Positions 5,418 through 7,567 of a stretch of DNA of 7,567 nucleotides are shown one piece after another. A program made the position numbers and the translations under genes. The notes under the pieces were generated by a model. That model was not told the origin of the DNA, did no database searches, and saw only the letters and a program-made list of their open reading frames with translations. Where the stretch lies: NCBI GenBank assembly GCA_020721385.1, contig DYMW01000073.1:1-7567 (forward strand), given 5' to 3'. The stretch's first letter is position 1. Every line of letters starts with the position of its first letter. Source of the DNA: Sulfurovum sp. (GTDB taxonomy: Bacteria; Campylobacterota; Campylobacteria; Campylobacterales; Sulfurovaceae).

Positions 5418-6867
5418 AATCTCGTATCGCCTCTTTGTCCAACTCACCCGATTTCAACTTAGCCATATACTCTTTTAACATTATCTTCACATCTCCCGAC
5501 ATTATCAATAGTCCAAATATATTGGGAATCGCCAATGCCAAGAAAAGTATGGAACTAAAATCAACCATCGTTCCTGTGTCAACAATCGTTGCAATCACAA
5601 TAAAGGCTAAAAATATCAATTTAAAAATAATTGATGATTTGATTCCAAACAAATAAACCCAAGCTCTCTCACCGTAGTATGACCAAGAAATCATGGTAGA
5701 AAAGGCAAACATAAAAATGGCAAATCCTAAAACCGTTGGAAACCAAGGAACCACCAAACCAAAGGCTGCTGAGGTCAATGCTGCACCCTGCTTGGCTTCG
5801 ATAATCGCTTGAAGTTCAGGCGTTCCTCCACTATAAACACCTGTCAATATAACCACTAAAGCTGTCATGGTACAAACCACCACGGTGTCTATAAAGGGTT
5901 CATACAATGAAACCAACCCTTGACGAATAGGATATTTTACTTTTGCTGGTGAATGAGCAATACCTGCTGAACCAAGTCCTGCTTCATTGGAGAAAACCGC
6001 TCTTTGAAACCCTTGTGCCATCGCTCCAAACATGCCTCCTGCTACCGCTGTGGGATTAAATGCTTCGGTAAATATCAGTTTAAATGCATCTGGAATAACG
6101 GTAAAATAGGTTCCTAAAACCCAAAAAACCATCATCATATAGAAAATAACCATAAAAGGAACAATCGCTTGTGCCACATGAGCTATCCGTTTGATACCAC
6201 CAATAATCACCATTCCCGTAATGATTGCCAAAAAAATTCCAAACGCATAAGGATAGGTTTCAAAAAATGAAATCTGCCCTTGCATAATGATTAATGATTG
6301 CGAAACCTGAAAGGTATTCCCCGCTCCTATCGCTCCTAAAATCATAAAAAATGCAAAGGTAATCGCTAAAATTTTTCCTGTTTTTGCCCAACCTTTATTT
6401 GCCAAACCACGAGAGAGATACTCCATAGCACCCCCCATAATCGTTCCATTGGGTAAAAACTCTCGATATTTTACAGACAAAGTGACTTCTGTAAATTTTA
6501 GAGTCATTCCTAAAAATCCTGCCATTATCATCCAAAAAGCAGCCCCTGCTCCACCCAAAGAGATGGCAATGGAAACCGCTGCAATATTACCAATTCCTAC
6601 CGTTGCAGAAAGGGCTGTTGCCAACGATTGAAATGGCGTAATGAGTCCTCTGTCTTGATGGGTATGGTATTTCCCTTGTACAATTTTCAAAGAGTGACCC
6701 AACATTTTTAAATTGACAAAACCCATTTTAAAGGTCAAATAGATTCCTCCTCCAATCAGCCACGCCACCACAAATGGAAAAGTGGTTCCTTTTATGCTTC
6801 CTAAAAAAATATCAAAAAAAAGTATATTTTCAAAAAAGGTATTAATCAATTGAAATAATTCGTTCAT
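5416..6867 (-). CDS. AGCS-family sodium:alanine/glycine symporter
   Basis: This inner-membrane protein of 483 residues has about 10-11 hydrophobic helices. It belongs to the alanine-or-glycine:cation symporter family (AlsT/DagA type), which imports small neutral amino acids with sodium. Family motifs include TALSATVGIGNIAAVSIA (84-101), the GFQRAVFSNEAGLGSAGIAH stretch (286-305), and SYYGERAWVYLFG near 396-408. The length is normal and the frame is intact. The start is supported by AGGAG five bases upstream on the minus strand. It shares an upstream region with the divergent DJ-1-like gene and its terminator with efp. Substrate preference (alanine, glycine or serine) and coupling ion cannot be read from the sequence alone. 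Confidence 0.95.
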   Translation of the reverse strand: MNELFQLINTFFENILFFDIFLGSIKGTTFPFVVAWLIGGGIYLTFKMGFVNLKMLGHSLKIVQGKYHTHQDRGLITPFQSLATALSATVGIGNIAAVSIAISLGGAGAAFWMIMAGFLGMTLKFTEVTLSVKYREFLPNGTIMGGAMEYLSRGLANKGWAKTGKILAITFAFFMILGAIGAGNTFQVSQSLIIMQGQISFFETYPYAFGIFLAIITGMVIIGGIKRIAHVAQAIVPFMVIFYMMMVFWVLGTYFTVIPDAFKLIFTEAFNPTAVAGGMFGAMAQGFQRAVFSNEAGLGSAGIAHSPAKVKYPIRQGLVSLYEPFIDTVVVCTMTALVVILTGVYSGGTPELQAIIEAKQGAALTSAAFGLVVPWFPTVLGFAIFMFAFSTMISWSYYGERAWVYLFGIKSSIIFKLIFLAFIVIATIVDTGTMVDFSSILFLALAIPNIFGLLIMSGDVKIMLKEYMAKLKSGELDKEAIRD

Positions 6868-6894
6868 CTAAGCTCCTAAATTCTCTTCTCTACC

Positions 6895-6900
6895 ATTGTA
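6895..6900 (-). promoter_or_regulatory. Candidate -10 for the symporter gene
   Basis: The minus strand reads TACAAT here (within TATACAAT), 27 bases upstream of the symporter ATG. It sits back-to-back with the promoter of the divergent gene, 22 bases away. The leader between is purine-rich and includes the AGGAG ribosome binding site at 6873-6877. Confidence 0.45.
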
Positions 6901-6922
6901 TAGAAAGTAATCTAAGTTTTGC

Positions 6923-6928
6923 TATAAT
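6923..6928 (+). promoter_or_regulatory. Promoter -10 of the DJ-1-like gene
   Basis: TATAAT is preceded by TTTTGC, giving AAGTTTTGCTATAAT, close to the Campylobacterota sigma-70 consensus with its T-rich -16 region. It lies 40 bases before the ATG. AAGGA at 6957-6961 is the ribosome binding site, with 7-base spacing. Confidence 0.65.
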
Positions 6929-6968
6929 CCAATCCAATAAAACCCTATAAATAAAAAAGGATTACAAA

Positions 6969-7535
6969 ATGGCATCAGTATTACTCCCCCTTGCACAAGG
7001 ATTTGAAGAGGTAGAAGCAGTTTCTCTTATAGACGTTTTACGACGTGGTGGCGTTGATGTTCGTATCGCCCACATGGATGGTGAAGCAGATACCAACATG
7101 GTTCTTGGAGCCAATGGCATTACCATCAAAGCCGATACCTCCATTGCCAATGTGATAAGTGAAGATTTTGATATGATTTTACTCCCTGGTGGTTGGGAAG
7201 GCACGTACACCCTAGCCGACAATGAAACCGTACAAAGACTCTTAAAAGAATTTAAAGCCAATGACAAAATAGTTGGTGCCATTTGTGCCGCCCCTTATGC
7301 CTTGAAACAAGCGGGGGTTTTAGGAAATGATTATACCTGTTATCCAAGTGTAGAAGAAGAGATAAACCAAGCAGGATACCGAGACAACGAGATGGTGATT
7401 ACCGATGGAGATATCATGACCTCACGAGGACCAGGAACAGCTTTATGTTTTGGACTTGCGATTGTAAAACGGTTGGTGGGTGTTGAGAGTTACCAAGCGG
7501 TTAAAGAGGGAATGTTATTAGATTTTTGTAAATAA
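6969..7535 (+). CDS. DJ-1/PfpI-family protein (YajL/DJ-1 clade)
   Basis: This 188-residue cytoplasmic protein belongs to the DJ-1/PfpI superfamily. Its members have been linked to oxidative-stress protection and, with debate, to glyoxalase or deglycase activity. The reactive cysteine C106 lies in the nucleophile elbow VGAICAAP, at the same number as in human DJ-1. E16 in GFEEVEAV matches the conserved glutamate that lowers the cysteine pKa. LLPGGWEG (71-78) and TSRGPGTA (151-158) are further family motifs. Where DJ-1 has a His before Pro (THP), this protein has Tyr (CYP, 124-126), so no classical His partner is evident. Further cysteines are C124, C160 and C187. Length is typical and the gene appears to be a single-gene unit. 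The exact substrate is not predictable. Confidence 0.95.
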   Translation: MASVLLPLAQGFEEVEAVSLIDVLRRGGVDVRIAHMDGEADTNMVLGANGITIKADTSIANVISEDFDMILLPGGWEGTYTLADNETVQRLLKEFKANDKIVGAICAAPYALKQAGVLGNDYTCYPSVEEEINQAGYRDNEMVITDGDIMTSRGPGTALCFGLAIVKRLVGVESYQAVKEGMLLDFCK

Positions 7536-7565
7536 AAAAGAGAAGAGTCTTATCTCTTCTCTTTT
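7536..7565 (+). terminator. Intrinsic terminator after the DJ-1-like gene
   Basis: AAAAGAGAAGAG (7536-7547) pairs perfectly with CTCTTCTCTTTT (7554-7565) around the loop TCTTAT, directly after the stop codon. The T-run lies in the right arm and reaches the window edge. The symmetry would also allow function on the opposite strand. Confidence 0.85.
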
Positions 7566-7567
7566 AT

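Noticed and set aside
5435..6631. Plus-strand open frames at 5435-5656 and 6449-6631 opposite the symporter gene
   Set aside because: They are reverse-strand shadows of membrane-helix codons with no independent evidence of coding.
6881..6891. TTCTCTTCTCT in the symporter leader resembling the DJ-1-like gene's terminator arm
   Set aside because: It could allow pairing between the two RNAs, but pyrimidine/purine runs this short are common in AT-rich DNA and nothing else supports it.
6962..7282. Minus-strand open frame of 106 codons opposite the DJ-1-like gene
   Set aside because: It lies wholly over conserved coding sequence and its promoter side, has low-complexity Ser/Thr/Arg content and no ribosome binding site.

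Overview
The window looks like a chromosomal segment of an AT-rich Campylobacterota (epsilonproteobacterial) organism, possibly Arcobacter-like. This rests on low GC, on an elongation factor P and a histidine kinase with an H-Q-W-R-Q-P phosphorylation box that read like those of this phylum, and on promoters with a good TATAAT -10 but no convincing -35. The genus is inferred and cannot be fixed from the sequence alone. No rRNA, tRNA, CRISPR array, insertion sequence or phage gene was seen, and no gap between genes exceeds about 110 bases.

Left block (1-3226, + strand). The window opens in the last 36 codons of a gene whose C-terminus resembles the LpoB family of penicillin-binding-protein activators. 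It is followed, with short gaps or overlaps, by three genes: a small exported protein made of five 23-residue units with cysteines alternately 11 and 12 residues apart, a membrane histidine kinase with a periplasmic Cache-type sensor, and an OmpR-family response regulator that overlaps the kinase by ATGA. Fifty bases further on, behind a likely promoter of its own, is a second small exported protein built of three 31-residue repeats rich in Asn, Ser and Val. The arrangement suggests an envelope-sensing two-component system with an exported cysteine-repeat partner upstream and a candidate exported target downstream. This is the least ordinary part of the window.

Right block (3271-7567). These are mostly housekeeping genes. 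A periplasmic Deg/HtrA-type serine protease (- strand) converges on the left block and is divergent from efp, elongation factor P (+ strand). The efp gene converges on an AGCS-family sodium:alanine/glycine symporter (- strand) across a clear bidirectional terminator. The symporter is divergent from a DJ-1/PfpI-family protein (+ strand), which ends in a strong hairpin at the window edge.

Working together: the left block is probably one transcription unit that senses and answers an envelope signal. The nearby periplasmic protease fits an envelope theme but is transcribed separately. The efp, symporter and DJ-1 genes look like independent single-gene units.
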